From positions 1-64,000 of the forward strand of contig NZ_QMEM01000010.1 of the NCBI RefSeq assembly GCF_003390915.1: a stretch of DNA of 64,000 nucleotides. The letters run 5' to 3'. The first letter of the stretch is position 1. Each line of letters opens with the position of its first letter. Of this stretch, positions 44,218 to 53,267 are shown one piece after another. A program made the position numbers and the translations under genes. The notes below the pieces were generated by a model that searched no databases, was not told the origin of the DNA, and saw only the letters and a program-made list of their open reading frames with translations. Source of the stretch: Lewinella sp. IMCC34183 (GTDB taxonomy: Bacteria; Bacteroidota; Bacteroidia; Chitinophagales; Saprospiraceae).

Positions 44218-44982
44218 TCAGCTTTCCACCGCTTCCTCCTCGAGGATGGTGTCGTCTACCAGCACGCGGGAGCAGTGCTCACAGGCCATGAGGCGCTTAC
44301 GCTGGCTGATCTCAAGCTGCTGCTGGGGAGGGATGGCATTGAAGCAACCACCACAGGCATTACGCTCGACGGTGACGACGGCGAGGCCGTTGCGATAGTT
44401 GGAGCGGGTCTTATCGTAGGCGCGCAGGAGGCGGTCCTCGATCAGCTTACGCTGCTTGTCGGACTGCCGGCGCAGTTTCTTTTCTTCCTTCTCGGTCTTG
44501 GCGATGATGCTCTTGAGCTCTTCCTGCTTGACTTCGAGCAGCTTCAGCTTGGCGTCGCGGCGCTCCTTGGTGGCGTCGAGGGTCGCTACGCGACCTTCCA
44601 GTTCCTCACCGGCGGTCTTGGCCTTCTTCTGGCTGAGTTGGATTTCGAGCCGCTGCATCTCGGTCTCCTTCATGAGGGCCTCGTACTCGCGGTTGTTCTT
44701 GACGTTGTTCATCTGCTCCTCGTAGCGGCTGATGAGCATGTCGGACTCGTTCATGTTGGCTTCGTGGCGGCTGATCTCGGTACGAAGCTCGTCCACGATC
44801 CCTTCGGTGCGGTTGATGCGGGTTTCGAGGCCGGCGATCTCGTCTTCGAGGTCGCTCACCTCCATGGGGAGCTCTCCTTTGAGGATCTCGATCTCGTCGA
44901 TCTGGGAGTCAATGAGTTGCAGGCGATACAGTTCGCGCATTTTTTCTTCGACCGTCAGTTCGGTGGGGGCAGCAGCAGCCAT
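44218..44982 (-). CDS. Coiled-coil protein with C-terminal zinc ribbon
   Basis: 254 residues. Residues of about 10-190 form long alpha-helical coiled coils (heptad pattern with Glu, Lys and Leu). The C-terminal ~60 residues hold a zinc ribbon: CGGCF and CEHC give the four Cys ligands. This is the widely distributed family of C4-type zinc ribbon proteins found beside nif3-type genes in many bacteria. Its neighbour 33 bp upstream is indeed a Nif3-family gene, supporting a shared though unclear role. No signal peptide; cytoplasmic. Confidence 0.9.
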   Translation of the reverse strand: MAAAAPTELTVEEKMRELYRLQLIDSQIDEIEILKGELPMEVSDLEDEIAGLETRINRTEGIVDELRTEISRHEANMNESDMLISRYEEQMNNVKNNREYEALMKETEMQRLEIQLSQKKAKTAGEELEGRVATLDATKERRDAKLKLLEVKQEELKSIIAKTEKEEKKLRRQSDKQRKLIEDRLLRAYDKTRSNYRNGLAVVTVERNACGGCFNAIPPQQQLEISQRKRLMACEHCSRVLVDDTILEEEAVES

Positions 44983-45015
44983 GCAGAATAGCTTTATTGA
45001 TGTTAAAGGGTGCCT

Positions 45016-45810
45016 TTAACCTACGTAATAGCGTACCGGGTTGGTATTTCGCTCCGTGGAAAGGACCGCAAAGGTAGTAAATTCTTTAGTTAACAACTCC
45101 GCAAGTAATTGAGTTGTAAACTGTTCGCTTTCGTAGTGTCCGATGTCGCAGATGACGATGCTTCCGTCGGCATCAAAGAACTCGTGGTACTTATAGTCGG
45201 CGGTGACAAAGACCTGGGCACCGGCGGCTTTTGCATCCGGTAGCAGGAACCCGCCCGCGCCGCCGGCTACGGCCACAGTGCTCACCTCGCCGCCCAGCAA
45301 GGGCGTATGCCGCACCACTTCGGCCTGCATGCGCTCCCTCAGCAGGGAGAGAAATTCGTTTTCGCTTACCGGCTCCGGCAGCTCACCCACCATCCCGGAA
45401 CCGACCGTCCCCTCCTCGTTCTTGGACCGCAGCAGCCGCAGGTCGCGCAGTCCCAGCTGCTCGGCGATCCGCTCGTTGACGCCGTTGACGCGGACGTTGT
45501 CGAGGTTGGTATGAATGGCGTAGATCGCGATATCGCGTTTGATGGCCTGGATGACCGTTCGCTCGACGTAGTTAGTACCGTTCAGCTGTTTCAGCCCGCG
45601 GAATACGATCGGGTGGTGGGCCACGACGACATTGCACCCGCGCTCCACCGCCTCGTTGATGATGGCTTCGGTACAGTCGAGGCTGGTCAATACGCCAGTT
45701 ACCTCCCAGCTGGGGTCACCCACGATGAGGCCGGCGTTGTCGTAGCTTTCCTGCAGGTGGGGCGGGGCGATGGTCTCTAGGTAGTCGATGAGTTGCTGGA
45801 TGGTCGTCAT
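45016..45810 (-). CDS. Nif3-like dinuclear metal centre hexameric protein
   Basis: 264 residues. The metal ligands are in VVAHHPIVFRGLK (the His pair) and near the C-terminus in DIGHYESEQFT (His and Glu). Many Bacteroidota members are about 365 residues with an inserted PII-like domain; this one is the short form, close to YbgI (about 247 residues). Members are GTP cyclohydrolase-I-type-2 relatives of uncertain function, forming toroidal hexamers. It precedes the zinc-ribbon gene in the same orientation with a 33-bp gap. Confidence 0.92.
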   Translation of the reverse strand: MTTIQQLIDYLETIAPPHLQESYDNAGLIVGDPSWEVTGVLTSLDCTEAIINEAVERGCNVVVAHHPIVFRGLKQLNGTNYVERTVIQAIKRDIAIYAIHTNLDNVRVNGVNERIAEQLGLRDLRLLRSKNEEGTVGSGMVGELPEPVSENEFLSLLRERMQAEVVRHTPLLGGEVSTVAVAGGAGGFLLPDAKAAGAQVFVTADYKYHEFFDADGSIVICDIGHYESEQFTTQLLAELLTKEFTTFAVLSTERNTNPVRYYVG

Positions 45811-46086
45811 GGGTGGGAAGGTAGGGCTACGGGAGAACGTGTGGGGGAAGTACTGGCTGGGCTACCAACCAACGCGACAAATTTCAACGCAGATCGCCTA
45901 CGGCTAACACAGGTCGGTGCGCTGGTCGCAGCGTAACGCAGATTAGCTTCGCTGCTGCCTTCGGCGGTTCCCACACCACTCCGGATTCCTCAGATCACGT
46001 TCGCGCTTCGTGCTCCCGCCCGCCGGACAACACGCGCGGAGCCCTGCGGGCCAACCCAAAAACGCCAAGACTCAACAACGCAACAA
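45811..46086. repeat. Intergenic stretch with dispersed CAACGCAGAT-type repeat
   Basis: CAACGCAGATCGCCT at 45885-45899 is matched exactly by its reverse complement at 62103-62117. Nearby AACGCAGATTAGC and short GC-rich inverted words (CGCGCGGAGC, GCTCCCGCCCG) recall the first 200 bp of the window. No gene seen. Confidence 0.5.
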
Positions 46087-46584
46087 CTAACTACCTACCA
46101 CCTGCAGCCGGTCAATGATCCGCGTAGTGCTCTGGCCGTCGACGAAGGGGAGCACGATCACTTCCCCGCCCATGGCGCGGACTTCCGGGGCACCGACGAT
46201 CTCGTCCGCGATGTAGTCGCCGCCTTTGACCAGGATATCCGGGCGGAGGGCCTTGATGAGGTTGATGGGGGTATCTTCCTCGAACGCGATGACGCCGTCG
46301 ACGAAAAAGAGGCTGGCCAGCAACTGCATGCGCGCCTCGAGGGGCATCACGGGCCGGGAATCGCCCTTGAGCCGCCGGACGCTGGCATCGCTGTTGACGC
46401 CCACGATCAGGCGGTGGCCCAAATTGGCAGCCTGCGCGAGGTAGGTCAGGTGGCCGGGATGCACGAGATCGAATACCCCGTTGGTGAACACGGTACGCTG
46501 GCTGACCGTCCGCCAGCCACACCGGCGGCGGCTCAGGTCGTTGAGCGGAAGAAGCTTATCGGAAACCAGTTCGAGTCGAGTCAT
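46087..46584 (-). CDS. Heptose/glycerol-phosphate-type adenylyltransferase (RfaE2-like)
   Basis: 165 residues. Nucleotidyltransferase motif [13 protein letters not shown] holds the HxGH signature, followed by [13 protein letters not shown] and the C-terminal RIIDRL segment. The length and motifs match D-glycero-beta-D-manno-heptose 1-phosphate adenylyltransferase, the separate C-terminal half of E. coli HldE; Bacteroidota often have the two halves as separate genes. It makes ADP-heptose for lipopolysaccharide core. A CDP-type cytidylyltransferase of similar fold is possible, but the [10 protein letters not shown] end favours RfaE2. Confidence 0.9.
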   Translation of the reverse strand: MTRLELVSDKLLPLNDLSRRRCGWRTVSQRTVFTNGVFDLVHPGHLTYLAQAANLGHRLIVGVNSDASVRRLKGDSRPVMPLEARMQLLASLFFVDGVIAFEEDTPINLIKALRPDILVKGGDYIADEIVGAPEVRAMGGEVIVLPFVDGQSTTRIIDRLQVVGS

Positions 46585-46714
46585 GGCGAATATTCGCTGA
46601 GTAATTAGGCGTCGACGTTCAAGCTACAGCATATTCCCGGCACCACCGCACCTTTCCCTGTAAATCGGAAATCAAACTCACCAAATAAAACTCAACTAAT
46701 TGTCGATCAGCAAC

Positions 46715-47212
46715 TTAGCTACGCACGCCCGCCCGGTAGCGAGCCCACGCGTTGTAAATCAATCGAAACGGCATGACGATCGAGGCCACGATCGCCCACA
46801 CACCGAAGAAGCGGTATTCGGCGTGCATATAGCTATCGATCGTCCGCCCCAACTCGGGATCGAGGCTCCGGATGAGGATATCCGGCCCCCGCTCGTCAAA
46901 GTAAATCACGAAGGCGTTGAAGGCCTGCACCATGTAAAACACGAGGGGGATCAGCACCATGGCGATCGCGGCCTGGAGGAGGAGTTGGTCGCGCAACCAG
47001 CTCACGTGCAGCAGAAACAGGTAACGCGTGAGTGTCACGGCCGTAACCACGTAGATGAAGTTGGGTACGTAGAACGGAAAATCAGGTACCGTGCTGTAGA
47101 TGGGCAGCACGACCATCCCCGCCAGGACCAGCGCAAAGGCCCACCAACTGGCTTCGAAGATGGCCGTAACTCTTCCCTTACTGCTGTCCAAAATGGTCGC
47201 GGATCTTCTCAA
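46715..47212 (-). CDS. Hypothetical integral membrane protein
   Basis: 165 residues with four hydrophobic segments (FALVLAGMVVLPI, YVVTAVTLTRYLFLL, AIAMVLIPLVFYMVQAF, WAIVASIVMPFRL). No family recognised. Its N-terminal 11 codons overlap the last codons of the serA gene (35 bp), so it may be the second gene of that unit; a shorter start beyond the overlap would need a non-ATG codon. Function unknown. Confidence 0.65.
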   Translation of the reverse strand: MRRSATILDSSKGRVTAIFEASWWAFALVLAGMVVLPIYSTVPDFPFYVPNFIYVVTAVTLTRYLFLLHVSWLRDQLLLQAAIAMVLIPLVFYMVQAFNAFVIYFDERGPDILIRSLDPELGRTIDSYMHAEYRFFGVWAIVASIVMPFRLIYNAWARYRAGVRS

Positions 47213-48122
47213 ATAGCTCTACGCCAATGTTATCCTGCGCTTCCTCGGTGGCCGCGCCGATGTGGGGCGTAGCGCTGACGCGGGGGTGCTCAAGAAGGTC
47301 ACGACGGGGGTTCGGCTCCCCGACGTACACGTCCAGAGCCGCCCCGGCGATCTTGCCACTGTTGAGGCCGTCCAGCAGGGCATCCTCGTTGATTACGCCA
47401 CCGCGGCTGGTGTTGGCGATGATGACGCCGTCCTTCATGCTAGCAATCTCGCCGGCTCCGATGAGGTCGCCGCCGGGAACGTGGATCGTGATGTAGTCGG
47501 CCTGGGCAAGGGCTTCCTGCAGGGGTACGGTCTGGAGTTCGAAGTCGAGGCTACGGCCGTCGGCGAAGTCCAGCTTCACGGTATCCTTCTCTTTGTATAG
47601 ATCGACGGGCAGCACCTTCATGCCCATGCCCAATCCGATCCGGGCGGCGGCAATACCGATGCGGCCGAAGCCGATGATGGCCAGGGTGCGGCCCCGCAGT
47701 TGCTGTCCGCCGGCGTAGGCCTTCTTGAGGTTGTTGAAGTCGCCGTCGGCGGCGGTGAGTTCCCGGTTGGAGCGGTGCAGGAAGCGGCTGAGCGCGAAGA
47801 AGTGGCCGAAGACCAGCTCCGCTACGGCCTCGCTGGAGGCGGCGGGGGTATTGTAGGTGGGAATTCCCTTACTCTCGGCGTACTCGTGGTCGATGTTGTC
47901 GATGCCCACGCCACCCCGCAGGATGGCCTTGAGGTTGGGGCTGGCGTCGATCAGGTCCTTGCGCACCTTGGTCGCACTCCGGACGATGATGGCGTCGAAG
48001 TCGTTGAGCTTGGTCATCAACTCTTCCTGGGGAATCTTCTTGGTGACCACCTCGAAGCCGGCGTCTTCGAGCAGTTGTTGTCCGTTGGGGGCGATGCCAT
48101 CGTTGGCGAGGATGCGGATCAT
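47178..48122 (-). CDS. serA: D-3-phosphoglycerate dehydrogenase
   Basis: 314 residues from the ATG at 48122; a longer frame beginning at 48284 adds a non-homologous 54-residue stretch. The NAD-binding region has IIGFGRIGIAAARIGLGMGM, and the catalytic triad context is visible: Arg in NTSRGGVINED, Glu in VYVGEPNP, and His in ATPHIGAATEEAQ. It oxidises 3-phosphoglycerate to 3-phosphohydroxypyruvate, the first step of serine synthesis. It lacks the C-terminal ACT regulatory domain found in longer E. coli-type enzymes, so direct serine feedback is not expected. Other members of this D-isomer hydroxyacid family would look similar, but the sequence style fits SerA. Confidence 0.88.
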   Translation of the reverse strand: MIRILANDGIAPNGQQLLEDAGFEVVTKKIPQEELMTKLNDFDAIIVRSATKVRKDLIDASPNLKAILRGGVGIDNIDHEYAESKGIPTYNTPAASSEAVAELVFGHFFALSRFLHRSNRELTAADGDFNNLKKAYAGGQQLRGRTLAIIGFGRIGIAAARIGLGMGMKVLPVDLYKEKDTVKLDFADGRSLDFELQTVPLQEALAQADYITIHVPGGDLIGAGEIASMKDGVIIANTSRGGVINEDALLDGLNSGKIAGAALDVYVGEPNPRRDLLEHPRVSATPHIGAATEEAQDNIGVELFEKIRDHFGQQ

Positions 48123-48316
48123 AGCGTAGTAAATTTTGTGCGAAGATAGAAGGTATGAGTCGGTGGGTTGTTGTGTTGATGGCGTTCGCTTTGCGGGCGG
48201 GATTTCCGGCCGCCACCGCGCGTGCGGGACGTGCACCGGAGACCAATGGGTCGCTGTGCCGCCAGCCGCGCCGTAAGGCAACAACCCGTCACCCCTACAA
48301 CCCTTACCTTTATAGC

Positions 48317-48892
48317 ATGGTCATCGATATCGTCTGCCTAATCTTCCTGGCCTACGGCTTCTGGGTCGGCTACAGCCGGGGCATCATTTCTACGGTGCTC
48401 AGCCTGGTCAGCTATGTCTTTGGCGTACTGGCCGCCATGAAGTTCGGGCCCATCGCCGCCGACATGCTCTTCAATGCCTTTCCCGCCGTCACCAGCGCGG
48501 GGGCCTTCGTGCTGGGCGTGGTGCTGCTGTTCTTCCTAACCCTGGTGCTCTTCCGCATCCTGGCGCGCGGACTCACGGGCGTGCTCGAAAGCGTCAACAT
48601 CAACTTCATTAACCAGGTGCTCGGCGGACTGCTCTCCGGCCTGTTCTTCACCTTCATTTATTCGGGGCTCGTCTACTTCGGCGACCGCAGCCGTCTCATT
48701 ACCGACGAGGTGCGCGCCGACAGCATCACCTACCCGGTACTCGCCCAGTTGCCCGACATCGTGATCGACAACGCCCAGGCCATCTTTCCCATCTTCTACG
48801 ATTTCTACGAACAGGCCGTCGACGCCATGGACCGCCTGCGCGACGGGGTCGACCGGCAGGAGTCGGATAGCATCTTTGACCTGGAAGAGTGA
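48317..48892 (+). CDS. cvpA: CvpA family membrane protein
   Basis: 191 residues from the ATG at 48317. Four hydrophobic segments, starting with IDIVCLIFLAYGFWVGYSRG, the usual CvpA N-terminal pattern (a Gly and Arg in the first loop). CvpA family members were first linked to colicin V production and are now associated with envelope integrity. It has an acidic C-terminal tail. Convergent with holA; divergent from serA over a 194-bp region. Confidence 0.85.
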   Translation: MVIDIVCLIFLAYGFWVGYSRGIISTVLSLVSYVFGVLAAMKFGPIAADMLFNAFPAVTSAGAFVLGVVLLFFLTLVLFRILARGLTGVLESVNINFINQVLGGLLSGLFFTFIYSGLVYFGDRSRLITDEVRADSITYPVLAQLPDIVIDNAQAIFPIFYDFYEQAVDAMDRLRDGVDRQESDSIFDLEE

Positions 48893-48894
48893 TT

Positions 48895-48944
48895 TAGCAC
48901 GGTAGTACCGTAGTTGGGGAGTACCATAGTGCTCGACTACCGTA
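48895..48944. terminator. GTAGTACC-rich imperfect hairpin between convergent genes
   Basis: Imperfect stem: AGCACGGTAGTAC (48897-48909) and GTACCATAGTGCT (48920-48932) pair over about 10 positions. It belongs to the GTAGT-type family seen at 11.65, 43.6 and 44.2 kb. Likely bidirectional transcription end for cvpA and holA. Confidence 0.5.
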
Positions 48945-49979
48945 CTAAGAGACTGTATGACTATCAACGTGCATAAGGCGCCACACCAGTTCCTTTAGGA
49001 GTTCGGCTTCCCCCTTGCCAGCCAGGTTGCTGCCCACGCCCTTGCTTTTCAGATCATATTCCCGCAGCAGGGCAAAGACGGCGTACATCCCGTCGCGGTC
49101 GTAGTTTCTGGCGGTACGCTCGTAGTCGGCGAGGAAAAAGTCGAACCGCAGGCCGAGGGCACTCATGATCTCCTGGCGGCTCTCGCGCTTGGCGTGCAGC
49201 TCCTTGAGCAGAAAGACCTTGCTGAAGTAGTTGTAGAGACTTCCCGTCACCATCGGTAGCGGAGCGGCCTTGGGGTTGCCGCGAAAGTAGTTGAGGATGC
49301 GCGTGGCCTTCATCACGTCTTTGTGGCCGATGGCGCGCTGCAGCTCGAAGACGTTGTAGTCCTTGCTGACGCCCACCTGGTCCTCCACGATCTGGGTGGT
49401 GACCTCCGTCCCCTTGGGGAGGTTGAGCATGAGCTTGTCGAGCTCGTTGGTGATCTTGCCGAGGCTGGTGCCCAGGAACTCCGCTAGCAGGTTGCTCGCT
49501 TCCGGCTCGATCTTGTACTTGCGATCGCGCAGGTAGCCCGTGATCCAGGCGGGCACTTTATTATCGTACAGGCCCTTGGACTCGAAGACGATACCATTCT
49601 TCTTGATGGCCTTGGTTACGGCCAGGTTGCCATTCAGCTTTTTGTGCTTGTGGCTGATGACCAGCACCGTGGTGGGTGCCGGCTTTTCGGCGTAGCCCGC
49701 CAGTTCCTTGATGTCGCGCATGTCCTGGGCCTCCCGGAGGAGAATCAGTTGGCGCTCGGCCATCATGGGGAACCGGCGGGCGGCATCGACCACCTGCAGG
49801 TAGTCCGTGTCCTTGCCGTAGAGAATCGTCTGGTTGAAGGCGCGCTCGTGCTCGGCCAGGGCGTGCTCTTCCAGGGCCTCCTCGAGCTGGTCGATGAAGT
49901 AGGGCTCCTCTCCGTGGAGCAGGTAAACGGGGGAAAATTTCCGGGCCTTTATCGATTTCAGCAGGGCGGTGAAGTCCAT
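48945..49979 (-). CDS. holA: DNA polymerase III subunit delta
   Basis: 344 residues from the ATG at 49979; a GTG two codons earlier is possible. The N-terminal YLLHGEEPYFIDQLEEAL is the characteristic HolA start (the GEEP phrase near the former nucleotide site), followed by LAEFLGTSLGKITNELDKLMLN and a C-terminal helical clamp-loader domain. It opens the sliding clamp as part of the replication clamp loader. Length matches the family. Convergent with cvpA. Confidence 0.9.
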   Translation of the reverse strand: MDFTALLKSIKARKFSPVYLLHGEEPYFIDQLEEALEEHALAEHERAFNQTILYGKDTDYLQVVDAARRFPMMAERQLILLREAQDMRDIKELAGYAEKPAPTTVLVISHKHKKLNGNLAVTKAIKKNGIVFESKGLYDNKVPAWITGYLRDRKYKIEPEASNLLAEFLGTSLGKITNELDKLMLNLPKGTEVTTQIVEDQVGVSKDYNVFELQRAIGHKDVMKATRILNYFRGNPKAAPLPMVTGSLYNYFSKVFLLKELHAKRESRQEIMSALGLRFDFFLADYERTARNYDRDGMYAVFALLREYDLKSKGVGSNLAGKGEAELLKELVWRLMHVDSHTVS

Positions 49980-50016
49980 ACCCACGAAGGTAGGCTTACC
50001 ACCCGAAACTCTATCG

Positions 50017-50439
50017 CTAGTCGCGTTCGGCTTCGATTTCTACGCGCCATCCATCGAGATTACCTTCAAGGGTAAGGTCATCTCCGTCGATCTCGATTTC
50101 AAGATCAGACTCATCCAATCTGATCTCTTTTCCGTTGTTTTTGATTTTGAAGTCAGAGGTTTCCCGCTCGACGTCGCCTTCCGAGTAGATGATAGTCATT
50201 TCAACTTCACCTTCACTAGGCCCCTCTTTCTCGAACTTCATTTCGAAGCTTGTAATATCGGCACCAATGTATTCTACTCCATCCTCGGTAAAGGACTCCA
50301 CGTCCCAGGTGCCTTCCAACTGGGTGGTAACTTCAATGTTGGGATCAACGGTGACGTCATCCTCGTCCTTGTTGCAGCTGGTCAGGAACAGGCTGCTGCC
50401 AAGGAAAAATAACAGCATGAATTTAACAGGCGTATACAT
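50017..50439 (-). CDS. Hypothetical lipocalin-like lipoprotein
   Basis: 140 residues. Lipobox FLTSC (Cys22), then a strongly acidic linker (NKDEDDVTVDP). The mature part, with TTQLEGTWDVESFTEDG, has the GTW start of lipocalin-like lipoproteins and a series of short strands rich in Glu and Asp. Function unknown. The base composition is more AT-rich than neighbours, as is its upstream region. Confidence 0.72.
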   Translation of the reverse strand: MYTPVKFMLLFFLGSSLFLTSCNKDEDDVTVDPNIEVTTQLEGTWDVESFTEDGVEYIGADITSFEMKFEKEGPSEGEVEMTIIYSEGDVERETSDFKIKNNGKEIRLDESDLEIEIDGDDLTLEGNLDGWRVEIEAERD

Positions 50440-50916
50440 AAAATACCGTGAGTGAAATGCACCTCAGTGCGGTTAGGAAGTATAGTCAGCAATTACTGAA
50501 CTATATGAATTTACGTCCGGCCTGAAACGTGATAAACAGGTATCCAAACCGGAATCGGGAATACAACATGGCGATTAAAATGCATTGGATCCGACGCGAT
50601 ATTTTTTGAATTCCAACCGGTCCAAGAGTGCAGACCGACAGCCAATTGCATAGCTATAAATTAGCCCCTCCCTCCCCTAACTAGCATTTTATAATGCCAA
50701 AAAACAGGAAATCCACATATTGGTCGGATATAACCGTCTGCGATAAAATCGTCCCTATTTTTACATGTAGCGCCGCTGCGTGTTAGACCATATTCTTGCA
50801 CGACGATGTTCCACCACCGCGCGTCTTGCGGCGCATTCATACGGTCATAACCGGTTCTCCGTACCGGTACCCATTAGCTTTACGTACAGCGTAAGCCCGG
50901 CACCCGCGTCCGCGCC
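50440..50916. other. 477-bp AT-rich intergenic region
   Basis: No gene. The left two thirds (about 50460-50770) are clearly more AT-rich than the window. They may hold the promoter of the 50439 lipoprotein gene. I saw no repeat family, tRNA-like fold or terminator with confidence. Confidence 0.4.
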
Positions 50917-52101
50917 CTACGCGTCGAGCGTGCTTAGGGAATCGAGGATTACCCCGCAGGCCCACTCGATCTCCGCCGGCGTGATGGTGAGTGGCGGAGC
51001 GATCCGCAGGCTGCGCTCGTTGAAGAGGAACCAGTCGGTGATGAGGCCCCGCTCCAGGCAGCCCGCGATGGTGTGCTGGATCTCGTCGAAATCTTTCAGC
51101 TCGACCGCCATCCACAAGCCGGCCGAGCGTACCTCCCGGATGCGGGGGTGGACCAGCAGCCTGCGGAACAGCGCCTCTTTCTCCTTCACGCTGCCGATCA
51201 ATTCAGGGTTGTCGGTAAGCGTCCGCAGGGTCGCCAGGCCGGCGGCGCAGCTCACCGGGTGGCCCCCGAAGGTGGTGATGTGGCCGAGTACGGGATTTTC
51301 GGTGAGGGCCTGCATGATGTCCCGGCCAGCAATGAAGGCTCCGAGCGGCATGCCACCCCCGAAGCCCTTGGCCAGCAGTAGAATATCGGGTACGATGCCG
51401 TACTGCTCGAAGGCGAAGAGGGTTCCCGTGCGGCCCATTCCCGCCTGGATCTCGTCGAGGATCAGCAGCGTACCGGTTTCCGTGCAGCGCGCGCGGACGG
51501 CCTGCATCCACTCCGGCCGCGGCCGGCGCAGTCCCCACTCCGCCTGTACGGTTTCCAGCACCACGGCCGCGGTTCGTTCGGTGATGCGGTCGAGGCTGGC
51601 ATCGTCGTTAAATTCCAGGTGGCCGATCCCGGGCAGCAGGGGGTGGAACGGGCGGGTGAAGTCCTTGGGCCACATCAGGCTGGCCGCCCCCTGGGTACTG
51701 CCGTGGTAGGCGTAGGTGGCCGCTACGATCTCGGCGCGGCCGGTGACGCGCTTGGCCAGTTTCATGGCCCCCTCTACCGCTTCGGTCCCGGAATTGGTGA
51801 AGTAGACATTGTCGAGGGAATCGGGCAGCTGGGCGCAGAGCAGCGTGGCCAACTCCACCTGGGTGCCCAGTACGAATTCGCCGTAGACCAGGGTGTGCAT
51901 ATAGGTACCGGCCTGCTTCTGCACCGCCTCCACCACGGCCGGGTGATTGTGTCCCAGCGCACTCACGCCGATGCCGGCGATCAGGTCGAGGTAGCGTTTT
52001 CCGGCGGTGTCGATCAGGTAGACGCCCTCGCCGCCGGCGATCTCGAGTCCCATTGGGGCCGGGCTGGTCTGGGCGATGTGCTTTAGGAAGTTGGCGCGCA
52101 T
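50917..52101 (-). CDS. Class III PLP-dependent aminotransferase (acetylornithine/ornithine type)
   Basis: 394 residues. Family phrases YFTNSGTEAVEGAMKLAKR and LLILDEIQAGMGRTGTLFA are present, and the PLP Schiff-base lysine is Lys245 in LLLAKGFGGG. Length and motif set fit acetylornithine/ornithine aminotransferases, though related omega-aminotransferases cannot be excluded. No arginine biosynthesis genes lie next to it. A CTACATG-repeat stretch lies between it and the DUF4252 gene upstream. Confidence 0.9.
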   Translation of the reverse strand: MRANFLKHIAQTSPAPMGLEIAGGEGVYLIDTAGKRYLDLIAGIGVSALGHNHPAVVEAVQKQAGTYMHTLVYGEFVLGTQVELATLLCAQLPDSLDNVYFTNSGTEAVEGAMKLAKRVTGRAEIVAATYAYHGSTQGAASLMWPKDFTRPFHPLLPGIGHLEFNDDASLDRITERTAAVVLETVQAEWGLRRPRPEWMQAVRARCTETGTLLILDEIQAGMGRTGTLFAFEQYGIVPDILLLAKGFGGGMPLGAFIAGRDIMQALTENPVLGHITTFGGHPVSCAAGLATLRTLTDNPELIGSVKEKEALFRRLLVHPRIREVRSAGLWMAVELKDFDEIQHTIAGCLERGLITDWFLFNERSLRIAPPLTITPAEIEWACGVILDSLSTLDA

Positions 52102-52109
52102 GGCGCGAA

Positions 52110-52200
52110 GGTAGGGGTGTAGCGGGTAGCAAGTAGGCGGTAGCGGTGCTCCACACGCTACATGCTATCCGCTACATACTACATGCTACATGCTACATGC
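52110..52200. repeat. CTACATGCTACATG short tandem repeat
   Basis: Several copies of GCTACAT/GCTACAC words, with the right end reaching into the stop codon and last Met of the upstream DUF4252 gene (minus strand). Likely slippage-generated; possible role in ending the ECF operon transcript, not tested. Confidence 0.5.
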
Positions 52201-52693
52201 TAGAAAGTTCCTCCACCAGTCGGCCCAGCTCATCGGCGGAGAGGTCGGTGCGCGCGGAGACCAGCGTGGTCCGGTCATCCTCGGTCACGACGGCGACCAG
52301 GTCGCGAATCTTCTTGTTCTCGTAGCGGACAGACAGGGTTACGCGCTCCCCTTCCGCCGACCGAACCTCCGCCCACCGCTCGAACCGCTTGTAGCGCTCC
52401 AGGACGTAGAGCAGATTCACTACTTCGTCCTGCGGCTCGGTGAAGTCCTCATTCAGCCAGGTGACCACCCGGGTAGTACCCACTTCACCCATCAGTTTGA
52501 AGACGATCCGCTCCTGGGGGTCGTCGGTGCTCACGGTGGCGATATCGCTGGCCAGGCTGACCATCCAGCCAGGAACCTTGACGGCGACGTTCTCCTCCCC
52601 CTTCCGGTGCACCTTGATGAAATCCTTGATGACCTTCTCCTGGGCCCCGAGGCTGGCGGAAAAGAGTACTAAACAAATAATGAGGCGTAGCAT
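52193..52693 (-). CDS. DUF4252 domain-containing protein (second copy in operon)
   Basis: 166 residues with a signal peptide (LRLIICLVLFSASLGAQ, cleavage near residue 18). The mature part has the DUF4252 layout: a helix, then strands with a Gly-rich turn, near FIKVHRKGEENVAVKVPGWM. DUF4252 proteins are small secreted proteins of Bacteroidota that commonly follow an ECF sigma/anti-sigma pair, as here. Function unknown. Gap to the other DUF4252 gene is 27 bp. Confidence 0.85.
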   Translation of the reverse strand: MLRLIICLVLFSASLGAQEKVIKDFIKVHRKGEENVAVKVPGWMVSLASDIATVSTDDPQERIVFKLMGEVGTTRVVTWLNEDFTEPQDEVVNLLYVLERYKRFERWAEVRSAEGERVTLSVRYENKKIRDLVAVVTEDDRTTLVSARTDLSADELGRLVEELSSM

Positions 52694-52720
52694 AGCGGGT
52701 GTATTAAGGGTGAATGGGGA

Positions 52721-53221
52721 CTACTCCAGTGCTTTCTGCAGCTGCCCGAGTTTGGAAAGGTCGATCTGTCCCACGAAGCTGAGCATGGCGAAGTTGTCTG
52801 CGGCCCCTACCAGCAGGAAGAGCTCGTTCACGACGGCATTCTCGTCCTGGATAAAGGCTTCGACGTTCTGCCCGTCCTTCGTTCGCACTTTAAAGAGCAG
52901 CTCGTAGGCATCGGTGGATATCCGGCGTTTCGCATCTTCATAAAACTTGAGCGGCGTTTCCTCCGTGTGCAGCACGCGGATACCCTGGATGTCCTTGACC
53001 ATATCGAGGATCGCGGCTACCTCTTCGTCGTCGATCTCCTCGAGGTCGATATTGGTGTCCTTGAAGAGCTCAAACATCTTCCCACTTACGTAGACGGCCG
53101 TGAAGCGGTCGTCGTCCACGTACTCACTGAAGTAGTTCGATATGGCATCTAACTGCAGGTTCTTCTGCGCGGCCGCAGGTGCCGCGTATACCAGTAATAG
53201 GAAAGGGATCAGGAGTTTCAT
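52721..53221 (-). CDS. DUF4252 domain-containing protein (first copy in operon)
   Basis: 166 residues with a signal peptide (LLIPFLLLVYAAPAAAQ). Mature sequence begins NLQLDAISNYFSEYVDDDRFTAVYVSGKM, a typical DUF4252 start, and ends FAMLSFVGQIDLSKLGQLQKAL. It differs clearly from the copy downstream, so the pair is an old duplication. Placed after the anti-sigma-like gene (46-bp gap), it is likely under the ECF sigma factor encoded at 53732-54235. Confidence 0.88.
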   Translation of the reverse strand: MKLLIPFLLLVYAAPAAAQKNLQLDAISNYFSEYVDDDRFTAVYVSGKMFELFKDTNIDLEEIDDEEVAAILDMVKDIQGIRVLHTEETPLKFYEDAKRRISTDAYELLFKVRTKDGQNVEAFIQDENAVVNELFLLVGAADNFAMLSFVGQIDLSKLGQLQKALE

Positions 53222-53267
53222 CGTAGTATAGGTTGGTCGGCCGCGGGGCCGTTGGGTTCGATAAGGA

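Noticed and set aside
50780-51709. 309-codon frame antisense to the aminotransferase
   Set aside because: Ser/Arg-rich, no motif; the minus strand encodes a full class III aminotransferase.
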